Shown here piece by piece: positions 57,315 to 64,000 of a stretch of DNA of 64,000 bases. Position 1 is the first letter of the stretch, and every line of letters begins with the position of its first letter. A program made the position numbers and the translations under genes. The notes below the pieces were generated by a model. That model was not told the DNA's origin. It searched no databases and saw nothing but the letters and a program-made list of their open reading frames with translations. Location: contig NZ_JAUOPC010000001.1 of the NCBI RefSeq assembly GCF_030546805.1, forward strand, positions 50,081 through 114,080, in the 5' to 3' direction. Source of the DNA: Cyclobacterium sp. 1_MG-2023. Its GTDB lineage: Bacteria > Bacteroidota > Bacteroidia > Cytophagales > Cyclobacteriaceae.

Positions 57315-57745
57315 TTAGAGAGAAAAAGATATAATAAATAGCCAATACTAGAAGAAAATAAGGCCTACAATAACCAATTCTCCTCACAACTGTAAAAGTC
57401 ACCAAACTGGACCCTGAGCCTGTCAAAGGACCCAGTTTTTAGGGTAATTGTGGGTATTTTAGGAAATGAGTTCCCTGATTGTTTTTTAAGCCTTGGGTGA
57501 TTTGAAAATGTAACTGGATTTAATACGGCCATTCTAGCACCAAATGGTGTATCATTTTTTACATTTCCCATTAAAACTTTAGTATATCCACTGGTTTTCT
57601 TCTCCGGAATCTTTAATTTAAGAGATAAAACAAGCAAAAGGGGTTGGGTGCATAGACGATATATACGCAACTCCCTAGCTAAAACATAGCTATATACAGA
57701 TTGTTGGCAACAAGGCAAGAAGGATACTGCAAATAATGAAATTTT
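57315..57745. repeat. Intergenic repeat region at left edge of orphan gene block
   Basis: A 431-base stretch without a convincing gene. It contains a REP-like hairpin (57404-57438), a segment (57565-57674) similar to the DNA at 63606-63717, and TTGTTGGCAAC (57701-57711), which is repeated inverted at 59804-59814. A 117-codon minus-strand frame through it looks like a chance ORF in repeat DNA. Confidence 0.5.
57404..57438. repeat. REP-like hairpin with common intergenic core
   Basis: AAACTGG (57404-57410) pairs with CCAGTTT (57432-57438). The loop holds CCTGAGCCTGTCAAAGG, whose complement resembles the intergenic motif CTTCGACAGGCTCAGG seen in many bacterial genomes. T residues follow the second arm, so it may also stop transcription. 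Confidence 0.45.
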
Positions 57746-58594
57746 ATGAAAAAAGAATCATTTTTCTTTGAGGATAAGCTAAAAGATATTAATGCCAAGT
57801 TCACTAAAGATGGTTGGGTGACTATTTATGATAGCAGTTCTAATGAAAATGAATCTTCACTTATTTATTGTTGTCTAGTTGACAAAGACAAAAAAGAAGA
57901 ATCCAAAAAAAATAATAGTTGGCATTTTCATATCGGAAGTGAAGGAAAGCCAAGTGTATGGGGTGATAATTCATATACTACCAATGCTGAAACAGGAATT
58001 AAACCCTTCTTAGTACAACGAAATTTTTCCTTGTCAGATAGGTATGAAAGTTTCTTTGATGTTTCTGAAGAATTCATTTTATACTTTAATCTGTATGAAA
58101 ATGGTGATAATAAACAAAATAGAAAGTATTACTATATTGATGACCTTGGTAATCTTGACGAGGTTCTAATTTTTGAGCCTAAAAGAATACGTGTAAAACT
58201 GAAGTACTTAAAAGAATACATAACAATTAGAGAAATGTATTTTATAGTGAAATATAGTTTTGACAGGTTTATAAAAGCAGATAAAATTGATTGGGAAATC
58301 AATAGCGAAGATGAAGTTATTAGTGAGGACCATTATATCTATCATAGGATAATAAGACCTTTGGATAATCGAATGCAAAGCGCAGTATTGGGTAAAGTGT
58401 TTATTGAACCTAACACTCACAAAAAGTATCATCAAGACTTAAGTGATGATTATGAAACTTTTTCAATAGGTTATGATGAAAATGGAGATGAGCTTTTTGA
58501 AAGCTGTGAAAAGACAAATGAAAAATATTTCAAACTAACTTATTTTAAAAAGGAAGTGCTTAATAAATATTATAATGAACCTCAGAAATATTAA
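57746..58594 (+). CDS. N-terminal fragment of the split HEPN-like gene
   Basis: A 282-residue soluble fragment with no signal peptide. It is rich in lysine, aspartate, tyrosine and phenylalanine and reads as a beta-sheet-rich domain (WVTIYDSSSN, WHFHIGSEGKPSVWGD, EFILYFNLYENGD). I do not recognise a family. The start ATG at 57746 follows a spacer that ends with an inverted-repeat copy. It ends at the TAA that interrupts the frame. If the stop is real, this fragment may still be made as a separate protein. Confidence 0.6.
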   Translation: MKKESFFFEDKLKDINAKFTKDGWVTIYDSSSNENESSLIYCCLVDKDKKEESKKNNSWHFHIGSEGKPSVWGDNSYTTNAETGIKPFLVQRNFSLSDRYESFFDVSEEFILYFNLYENGDNKQNRKYYYIDDLGNLDEVLIFEPKRIRVKLKYLKEYITIREMYFIVKYSFDRFIKADKIDWEINSEDEVISEDHYIYHRIIRPLDNRMQSAVLGKVFIEPNTHKKYHQDLSDDYETFSIGYDENGDELFESCEKTNEKYFKLTYFKKEVLNKYYNEPQKY

Positions 58595-58753
58595 GTTGAT
58601 TCTTTTGAGATTCGTTCAAAGTTCTTCTCTTTAAAAATAGATAATAATATAGAAGAGTATGTCCCTGTTTTCCTTGTAGAACTTGGGTATCTGCCTTATA
58701 AGGAACAACTGCATTGGAAACAATATAATATTCCTCATCAAGATGAATTTGGC

Positions 58754-59320
58754 ATGAGTTCAACATATTATAAAACTATGATTGAGGGTAGTTGGGCAGG
58801 ATATCCCGAAACTCATGATTTATACTTTAAGTTTAAATATGAAGATTTTAATAAAAAATGGGAGGATAAATTCGGTTGGAAGTTTTATAAGCCTTTAGCA
58901 GCTGAAGACAAGCACCTTTATACATCTTTACATATTCCAACAACTAATAATGTGAAAGCCTTTTGCGAACAGGTTTTAACTATTGTAAAATTGACAATTG
59001 ATAGGCTTAACGAAAAGCAATTACAAAATGAAATAACTATAGAAAAAGGAGACAAAGGGATTACAAAACTTGAAAAGTTTCTAAAAATCTATGAAATAGA
59101 AATACCGCAGATGTTTGAATTTTTGAGAAACTTACAGAGTCTTCGCTCAGGATTAATGGCACATACATTCAGTAAATCAGATAAGAACTGTAAGAAGGCA
59201 ATAGCTTATTTTGCCTTGAATGATGAAAACTATATTGAAGTAGCAAAAGAAATTTTAATTAAGTCTGTTTTCACCTTAAATACCTTAGAGAATCAATTTA
59301 AACTAAATAATACGAAATAA
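58754..59320 (+). CDS. C-terminal HEPN-like fragment of the split gene
   Basis: A 188-residue fragment beginning at the first ATG after the interrupting TAA. The last 100 residues are helical and end with LRNLQSLRSGLMAHTFSK, in which R-S-G-L-M-A-H (59143-59163) fits the R-x(4-6)-H pattern of HEPN ribonucleases found in toxins and anti-phage systems. The N-terminal part (FKFKYEDFNKKWEDKFGWKFYKPL) reads as the continuation of a larger protein, which supports the single-gene view. The HEPN assignment is a motif-level inference. Ten bases separate it from the next gene. Confidence 0.55.
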   Translation: MSSTYYKTMIEGSWAGYPETHDLYFKFKYEDFNKKWEDKFGWKFYKPLAAEDKHLYTSLHIPTTNNVKAFCEQVLTIVKLTIDRLNEKQLQNEITIEKGDKGITKLEKFLKIYEIEIPQMFEFLRNLQSLRSGLMAHTFSKSDKNCKKAIAYFALNDENYIEVAKEILIKSVFTLNTLENQFKLNNTK

Positions 59321-59330
59321 TAAAACTATA

Positions 59331-59786
59331 ATGAGCTTAACATACGATGATTTTAAAAGTGGTCAAAAGTTATTTAGAGGAAAAGTATCTGAACGGTTTT
59401 ACTTCAATGGCACAGAAATATTTAGATTATCGTCGAATGAATACTTCATACGAGCAGATAGTCACATTTTACAACCAGTTGGTTTTAATCCAGATATTGA
59501 AGTCTTTAGAATTCAAGGTCGCTTAGTTCTAGTATTTTTAGATAATCACCATTATACATTCATTGAACCTATTGAGGTAATTGAAAGCCAAACTGTCAAT
59601 CAATTTGACGGCTTTGAACCAAATAAGGTATATGAATTACGCAATGGACAATCATGGCAACAAGTTAGTGGCCCCAATGCACCGAATCACGTTTCAACAG
59701 GATATGTTAAGATTATTAACAATGAGACAATGATGGTTGACAATTTGAGTTTTTATCCAACCGTGACCTTGGTTAATAGATACTAG
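59331..59786 (+). CDS. Hypothetical small protein downstream of the HEPN-like gene
   Basis: A 151-residue soluble protein of unknown function. It is beta-rich (RFYFNGTEIFRLSSNEYFI, IQGRLVLVFLDNHHYTFIEP) and contains a repeated E/Y-x-L-R-N-G-Q-S-W-type strand near residue 100. No signal peptide or membrane segment is visible. It starts ten bases after the HEPN-like frame and probably shares its transcript. That arrangement could reflect a toxin-partner or effector-sensor pair, but nothing in its own sequence proves this. Confidence 0.6.
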   Translation: MSLTYDDFKSGQKLFRGKVSERFYFNGTEIFRLSSNEYFIRADSHILQPVGFNPDIEVFRIQGRLVLVFLDNHHYTFIEPIEVIESQTVNQFDGFEPNKVYELRNGQSWQQVSGPNAPNHVSTGYVKIINNETMMVDNLSFYPTVTLVNRY

Positions 59787-59798
59787 AGTAATAATAAA

Positions 59799-59883
59799 GC
59801 CCAGTTGCCAACAATAGTTAATAAAGCATAGGCTTGCCGCAGGCGCAACACAAGCCTACGGCTTCATAGCCGTGCCGTTGGGC
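59799..59883. repeat. attC-like folded palindrome
   Basis: An 85-base GC-richer element can fold on itself. GCCCA (59799-59803) pairs with TGGGC (59879-59883), TAGGCTTG (59829-59836) with CAAGCCTA (59851-59858), and GGCT with AGCC in 59860-59871. The right end GTTGGGC (59877-59883) matches the integron core GTTRRRY, but the left core does not match its consensus well. It follows the stop of the 59331 gene by 13 bases. Confidence 0.45.
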
Positions 59884-59984
59884 ACAAGGTGGAATTGCCA
59901 TAAAAGGATATCCTACACGTTTAAAATTAATGTTTTTTTATAATTATTCTAATTAATTGTTTCAATTTTTAAGGGATTAATAAA

Positions 59985-60494
59985 ATGAAAAAATTACTCC
60001 TTGCCTTCCTCATGTTAACCTTTCTTTTCGGATGTGAAAAGGAAGAGATTGAACCAAAAGTAGATAAAATTCAACTCCTTTCTGGAGGCACCTATTCAGG
60101 TAAGAAATGGGAAATGATTAGTTTTGTTACAATCTCAAACTATTTTACTTGGGATATTAACAAGTTCGATACTATTGATTCTTGGCCTAATTACCCTGAG
60201 TCTATCAAAGATAATGTTACTATAATTTACCCAGATGGTAAGGCCGAATTAGTTGAAGGTGCCATCCATTATAATGAGGATACCCCTCAAATTTTCAACG
60301 ATTTACAAACGTGGATGTTAAATAGCAATCAAGATAGTGTTGTTATTTATGACGCTGTAGGCTTACCTTCAATACACGCTACTTGGGGGATTGTTGTTAC
60401 TGAAGATAAAATAGAATTGACTCGCCAAGAATTAGATTATGTATTCAAAGGAAGTTCTTTGACACAAATAGTAGAATTTAAGGGGATTGATTAA
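59985..60494 (+). CDS. Small predicted lipoprotein
   Basis: A 169-residue envelope lipoprotein with a clear lipobox (LTFLFGC, cysteine at residue 17) followed by an acidic linker. The mature part is beta-rich (SGKKWEMISFVTISNYF, HATWGIVVTEDKIEL) and resembles the many lipocalin-like lipoproteins of Bacteroidota, but I cannot name its family. It stands alone: the attC-like element lies upstream and a degenerate group II intron-like region begins right after its stop. Confidence 0.7.
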   Translation: MKKLLLAFLMLTFLFGCEKEEIEPKVDKIQLLSGGTYSGKKWEMISFVTISNYFTWDINKFDTIDSWPNYPESIKDNVTIIYPDGKAELVEGAIHYNEDTPQIFNDLQTWMLNSNQDSVVIYDAVGLPSIHATWGIVVTEDKIELTRQELDYVFKGSSLTQIVEFKGID

Positions 60495-60616
60495 CCCAGT
60501 GTGCAACATTGTATATACTCAATAGGGTTTTGTGAGTTAAGTGCTTTCAGTTTTAATACGCGGGATAATGAATCACTTCGACCACCCTACTGTGAGTTTA
60601 CACTTAGCGTTAGTGT

Positions 60617-60684
60617 GCCATGAAGCTGTGGTAATCCAATAGCTGTAATTACCTACCTAAATAATTTGATGTTCCTTTAGAAGA
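60617..60684. repeat. Direct repeat, copy 1
   Basis: This 68-base segment starting GCCATGAAGCTGTGGTAATC matches 63407-63473 at most positions (about 85 percent by eye), in the same orientation. The two copies flank the MBL/DUF1566/EF-hand gene. Confidence 0.8.
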
Positions 60685-60730
60685 CACCTTATGTGTATAT
60701 ATGTAAAAAGAAAATAAAAAAGGGTATCGA

Positions 60731-60872
60731 TAATCCGTATGAGCGAAAAGTTCATAGCCTGCCCTGTAATTAACAGGGTACGGTTTGATGAAGGGGGCGC
60801 TGATAATTTATTGCTTATTATTATTATCTTTATAGGTATTAATAAAGTAGGCTATCAGGTTCTACTCTACTA
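60731..60872 (+). ncRNA. Group II intron domain V/VI-like remnant
   Basis: CCGTA (60735-60739) pairs with TACGG (60779-60783). Inside lies a GNRA-type hairpin TGAGC-GAAA-AGTTCA (60740-60754), as in domain V of bacterial group II introns. A second hairpin, CCCTGT-AATTA-ACAGGG (60762-60778), is inserted where domain V normally has only a small bulge. After TTTGATGAAGGGGG, CTGATA (60800-60805) can pair with TATCAG (60853-60858) as domain VI, followed by TCTACTCTAC, which resembles intron 3' ends. The usual AGC triad at the domain V start is altered, so it is probably inactive. No reverse transcriptase is present. Confidence 0.5.
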
Positions 60873-60965
60873 ACCAACCTAACAAGCCCAGATATTATAA
60901 ACTTACTTCCTTGTCCAAATTAAACCATTTTGAAAAACAGCTGTCTAAAAAGCAAAAGATTTCAA

Positions 60966-63266
60966 ATGATAAAATACTTGGTTTTAATAATAACTTGCCT
61001 TGGCTCACAACTTTTTGCTCAAGAAAATAACAAGCATTTATCCGCTACAATAATTGGCTCTGGCTCACCTAAATTTAACATAGAACGCTCGGGACCTTCT
61101 GTACTAATAGCTTACAAAAACACGCAAATTTTGGTGGATATGGGAAATGGTACCCAAGCCAATTTGACCAAAAACAACACTAAAATTAAGGACATTGATG
61201 GCTTCCTTTTTACACATCATCATTTAGACCATAATGAGGAGTTTACCCCTATTTTTATCCAGTCGCTTCTTGGGGGAAACAGCATAATTGTTGCCGGACC
61301 AAAACCTACTACAACAATGGTAGATCAAATCCTTACCATTTATGAAGAAGACATTGCCTATCGACTCTCAAAATCCGGAAGAAGTATAAGCGATGTTAAA
61401 TCCAACTTCACCGCTAAAGACTTGACCGGAAACAGCCCATTCTATATTGGAAATATAAAAATCACCTACATACCTGTAAACCATACCATTGAAACATACG
61501 CCTATCGTTTTGATGCAGGAAATGAATCTATCGTAATTTCTGGAGACTTAACCTATTCTGAATCTTTACCTATCTTGGCTAAAAATGCCGATTATTTAAT
61601 AATGGATGCTGGTGGAGCTATTGAGTTAGGAAGGAAAAGAAATGCTACAAGAAAAAATAACAATAGGAACAGTACTAAAGAAAAAGCGCACGTTAATTTA
61701 GCAGAAAGTTCTCGAATGGCTAAAGAAGCCAATGTTAAAAATTTAGTCTTAACACATTTCAACTTTACAACTGTTGATGAAGAAGCTACATCAGCCGAAA
61801 TACGTAATCATTATTCAGGCACCATTATATTTGGAAAAGACTTAATGTCATTGCCTCTCAAACAAAATAGGACTACAAACAAGCGTACCAGTTCAAAGTA
61901 TAGCTACCCCATTGTTGATACAGGAATTAAGAATTTTTACTCTGATACAAAAGAAATTTCCAGACCATCTATTGGAGAACCTTTTTATGGACAAGATGCC
62001 AATTATACTGGTAATCAGCCCTCATACACCGACAATGGCGACGGCACAATAACAGATAATGTCACAGGCTTAATGTGGGAACAAAATATGGGGACAAAAA
62101 TGACACTGGAGGAAGCCACTCAGAAAGCAAAAAACACTAAACTAGGCGGTTATTCTGATTGGAGAGTACCCTCAATTAAAGAGCTTTATTCGCTGATACA
62201 GTTCACCGGAAAAGTTAAAGGAGCTACTGCCATAGAAATGTTTATTGATACAGATTACTTTAATCAACCACTTGGAAACAGTAAATTAGGAGAACGGGAA
62301 ATTGATGCACAGACTTGGTCTTCAACAGCATATGTTGGAAAAACCATGAGATCTGATGCAACGATTTTCGGAGTTAATTTTGTAGATGGCCGAATTAAAG
62401 GCTATCCGAAATACAATCCAAAAACAGGTGCTGACAACAAAATGTATTTCCGTTTGGTACGTGGAAATACAGAATATGGCAAAAATAATTTTATAGATAA
62501 TGGCGATGGAACGGTGAGTGATTACGCTACTGGATTAATGTGGCAAAAAACGGATGATGGTAGGGGTAAAGATTGGGAAGAAGCCCTACGCTACGCCGAA
62601 AACATTGAGCTAGCCTCACATTCAGATTGGCGTTTACCTAATGCAAAAGAATTACAGAGTATCGTGGATTATACACGTTCCCCAAAAACAACCAATTCAC
62701 CTGCAATAAATCCTGTTTTTGAATCTACTCAAATCAAAGATCCGGATGGAAACCCTGGACAGTATCCTTTTTACTGGACGAGTACAACACACTTAGATGG
62801 ACAAAACCCCTCTGCACATGCTGTTTATGTTGCTTTCGGGGAAGCACAAGGAAAAATGAATGGTAGGTTGATGGATGTTCATGGTGCGGGAGCGCAAAGA
62901 AGTGATCCAAAAAGCGGGAATAAGAATGACTATCCTGAATACTTTGGGCCACAAGGTGATGTTCGATATGTTTATAATTATGTAAGATCTGTTAGAGATA
63001 TCAACCACAAAGAAAATACCGAGACTACCCAGGAATCAGTTCAAAAGAGTGAACAGGCGCAGCAAAATCAACAAAAGAATAATGGCCAGAATTTAAAAAC
63101 CACAGCCCCTTCTTTCAAAAAAATGCTGACGAATATGGATACCAACAAGGATGGGAAAATCGCTAAATCAGAAGCAAGGGGTAAATTGAAAGAAAACTTT
63201 GATCAACGAGATAAAAACAAAGACGGTTATATTACAGAAGAAGAATTGACTAGAAGAAACCGATAA
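60966..63266 (+). CDS. Exported MBL-fold / double DUF1566 / EF-hand fusion protein
   Basis: A 766-residue exported protein. After a signal peptide (to about residue 19, LFAQ) comes a metallo-beta-lactamase domain (about 25-300) with the zinc motif H84-x-H86-x-D88-H89 (THHHLDHN), later D in ISGDLTYS and H in LTHFNFTTVDE. Two DUF1566/Lcl-type lectin-like domains follow (about 340-500 and 510-680), each with a DNGDGT and a TGLMW motif. The C-terminus has a Q/N-rich linker and two EF-hands (DTNKDGKIAKSE, DKNKDGYITEEE). The ATG at 60966 is preferred over 60930 because the signal peptide starts there. A secreted hydrolase attached to a calcium-regulated binding module is likely; the substrate is unknown. 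Confidence 0.85.
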   Translation: MIKYLVLIITCLGSQLFAQENNKHLSATIIGSGSPKFNIERSGPSVLIAYKNTQILVDMGNGTQANLTKNNTKIKDIDGFLFTHHHLDHNEEFTPIFIQSLLGGNSIIVAGPKPTTTMVDQILTIYEEDIAYRLSKSGRSISDVKSNFTAKDLTGNSPFYIGNIKITYIPVNHTIETYAYRFDAGNESIVISGDLTYSESLPILAKNADYLIMDAGGAIELGRKRNATRKNNNRNSTKEKAHVNLAESSRMAKEANVKNLVLTHFNFTTVDEEATSAEIRNHYSGTIIFGKDLMSLPLKQNRTTNKRTSSKYSYPIVDTGIKNFYSDTKEISRPSIGEPFYGQDANYTGNQPSYTDNGDGTITDNVTGLMWEQNMGTKMTLEEATQKAKNTKLGGYSDWRVPSIKELYSLIQFTGKVKGATAIEMFIDTDYFNQPLGNSKLGEREIDAQTWSSTAYVGKTMRSDATIFGVNFVDGRIKGYPKYNPKTGADNKMYFRLVRGNTEYGKNNFIDNGDGTVSDYATGLMWQKTDDGRGKDWEEALRYAENIELASHSDWRLPNAKELQSIVDYTRSPKTTNSPAINPVFESTQIKDPDGNPGQYPFYWTSTTHLDGQNPSAHAVYVAFGEAQGKMNGRLMDVHGAGAQRSDPKSGNKNDYPEYFGPQGDVRYVYNYVRSVRDINHKENTETTQESVQKSEQAQQNQQKNNGQNLKTTAPSFKKMLTNMDTNKDGKIAKSEARGKLKENFDQRDKNKDGYITEEELTRRNR

Positions 63267-63775
63267 AAACCTGGTTCATCAATGTGAAAAAATATTAGCC
63301 GCTTAATCGCTCAGTCTAAACAAAGTATACCTATAAAAGGACCGTGTTTAACCTAATAGTTGCAGTTCAAAGATCCTCTACTATTCTTTTACCCAAACCC
63401 TAATGAGCCATGAAGCTGTGGTAATCCTTTAGTTGTAAATCTTACCTAAATAATTTGCTGTTCCCTTAGAAGGGCTTCTATCAGTAAACTTTAGATGGTT
63501 TCGCAGAAGCTTAGCAGGCTAAAATGTTCAAGCCGAAATGCGTAAACGCGCCAGAGTGTTTGCCGAGCAGATACTACCTTATAGCCATTTGCATAGCATT
63601 TTAAAAACTTCCCATTAAAACTTAAGCGTATCTTCTATATTCCTTGTCTGAAAAACGTAATTTAACAGGTGAAATTTGTGTAAGTAGCGGAGCGCATAGG
63701 TGTTTTTATGCAACTCTTTAATCATTTAGGTATTTAAGCAATAGTGGTGGTACATTAAATATATGGAGACATAAT
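63267..63775. other. Intergenic region with group II intron-like and repeat sequence
   Basis: A 509-base stretch with no credible gene. It holds the second direct-repeat copy (63407-63473) and then about 130 bases (ending near GCCGAGCAGATACTACC, 63561-63577) that look like structured domain I-III sequence of a group II intron to my eye. It also holds a segment (63606-63717) similar to 57565-57674. No intron-encoded protein follows. Confidence 0.4.
63407..63473. repeat. Direct repeat, copy 2
   Basis: The second copy of the repeat at 60617-60684 starts with the identical 21 bases GCCATGAAGCTGTGGTAATCC and then diverges modestly. It lies 140 bases after the stop of the MBL fusion gene. Confidence 0.8.
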
Positions 63776-64000
63776 ATGATAATAGCTTCTTTAATGATTG
63801 TTATAGGTTTTATAAGCCTAATTTTTGGAGCGAATTGGCTTGTATCCGGGGCTTCTTCATTAGCGAAAAAAAATAATGTTCCTGATCTGGTTATAGGATT
63901 GACAATTGTAGCATTTGGCACTTCTGCACCTGAATTGATCGTTAATAGCGTAGCTTCATTTGATGGGTTTTCTGACATCGTTTTTGGAAATATTATCGGC
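63776..64000 (+). CDS. Na+/Ca2+ antiporter (CaCA family), 5' part only
   Basis: The first 75 codons of an inner-membrane cation antiporter of the CaCA family (YrbG-like). It starts with a hydrophobic helix (MIIASLMIVIGFISLIFGAN), then LVSGASSLA and the alpha-1 repeat signature GLTIVAFGTSAPELIVNS, which forms the ion-binding site, and the next loop FGNIIG. Proteins of this family have two inverted alpha repeats; only the first is in the window. The ATG at 63776 gives the family-typical N-terminus. The gene continues beyond the window edge. It is the first ordinary housekeeping-type gene after the accessory stretch. Confidence 0.9.
   Translation, partial: MIIASLMIVIGFISLIFGANWLVSGASSLAKKNNVPDLVIGLTIVAFGTSAPELIVNSVASFDGFSDIVFGNIIG

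Larger units (their letters stand above)
57746..59320 (+). pseudogene. HEPN-like gene split by an in-frame TAA
   Basis: The frames 57746-58594 and 58754-59320 are the same reading frame, separated by the single TAA at 58592-58594. The 53 codons between that TAA and the next ATG at 58754 are fully open and read as ordinary protein (for example VPVFLVELGYLPYKEQLHW). The most economical view is one gene of about 524 codons with a nonsense mutation, a sequencing error, or programmed readthrough. The C-terminal part carries a possible HEPN RNase motif. Its neighbours are orphan genes and folded repeats, as in defence or cassette islands. Codon use is AT-rich compared with the sugar operons. Confidence 0.7.
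60495..60965. other. Intergenic region with intron-like RNA and repeat copy
   Basis: About 470 bases with no protein gene. It contains a GTGTG sequence (60499) like a group II intron 5' end, the first copy of a 68-base direct repeat (60617-60684), and a domain V/VI-like structure (60731-60872). Together these look like a heavily deleted group II intron. Confidence 0.45.

Noticed and set aside
57365..57718. A 117-codon minus-strand ORF
   Set aside because: It crosses a REP-like hairpin and a repeat that recurs in non-coding DNA at 63.6 kb. It is best read as a chance ORF in repeat DNA.
60721..60800. Riboswitch for the downstream MBL gene
   Set aside because: The stem layout and flanking sequence fit group II intron domain V better than any riboswitch class I know.
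60930..60965. Upstream in-frame start for the MBL fusion gene
   Set aside because: It adds 12 polar residues before a perfect signal peptide that begins at 60966.

Overview
The window looks like a chromosomal segment of a Bacteroidota bacterium, most likely a marine Cytophagales member close to Cyclobacteriaceae. This is inference from gene content and style, not from a marker gene. The signs are a PorP/SprF protein beside giant SprB-repeat proteins, C-terminal sorting domains of the type IX secretion system (T9SS, types A and B), a DUF4954 protein beside glmS, AT-rich spacers, and one very good Bacteroidota-type promoter (TTTG, 19 bases, TAnnTTTG). No rRNA, tRNA, CRISPR array or transposase was found. 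No transcriptional regulator and no SusC/SusD pair is visible, although many carbohydrate genes are present.

Layout. Positions 1-8566 (minus): two paralogous giant cell-surface proteins flank a PorP/SprF membrane protein; the 1-1616 copy runs off the window. Positions 8971-13014 (plus): GH2 glycosidase, aldose 1-epimerase and SMP-30-type lactonase in a tight operon. Positions 13049-14556 (minus): a geranylgeranyl-reductase-like flavoprotein and a small unknown protein. Positions 15001-19375 (plus): a five-gene sugar operon (OMP-decarboxylase-superfamily aldolase/decarboxylase, zinc dehydrogenase, SDR, sugar isomerase/epimerase, lactonase). Positions 19986-29191 (plus): Tat-exported Gfo/Idh/MocA oxidoreductase, two DUF1080 proteins, a PhyH dioxygenase, a large cytochrome-c/HEAT dehydrogenase, a cytoplasmic Gfo/Idh/MocA enzyme and a 3-hydroxyacyl-CoA-dehydrogenase-like enzyme. 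This set fits oxidation of glycosides to 3-keto forms followed by cleavage. Positions 29207-34793: MiaE-like tRNA hydroxylase, a glycosyltransferase and two poorly known exported proteins. Positions 35006-39079 (minus): glmS and a DUF4954 left-handed beta-helix protein. Positions 39375-44802: sulfatase, SGNH hydrolase, HGSNAT-like membrane acyltransferase and a GH109-type glycosidase, a plausible amino-sugar or sulfated-glycan set. Positions 44869-47790 (minus): an ABC-F ATPase and a Bcr/CflA-type transporter. Positions 48013-56130 (plus): a 2705-residue T9SS cargo protein with kelch, malectin-like and PKD modules.

Positions 56131-63775 are different: an accessory stretch of orphan genes separated by folded or repeated DNA. 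It holds a HEPN-like gene split by an in-frame TAA, an attC-like folded palindrome, an 11-bp inverted repeat around a gene block, and direct repeats around a metallo-beta-lactamase/DUF1566/EF-hand fusion gene. It also holds sequence that strongly resembles the 3' end (domains V and VI) of a group II intron. The window ends inside a Na+/Ca2+ antiporter gene.

The best candidates for something undescribed are the small RNA/repeat-bounded accessory island at 57.3-63.8 kb and the 15.0-29.2 kb sugar modules. All functional calls come from reading motifs and context; no database search was run.
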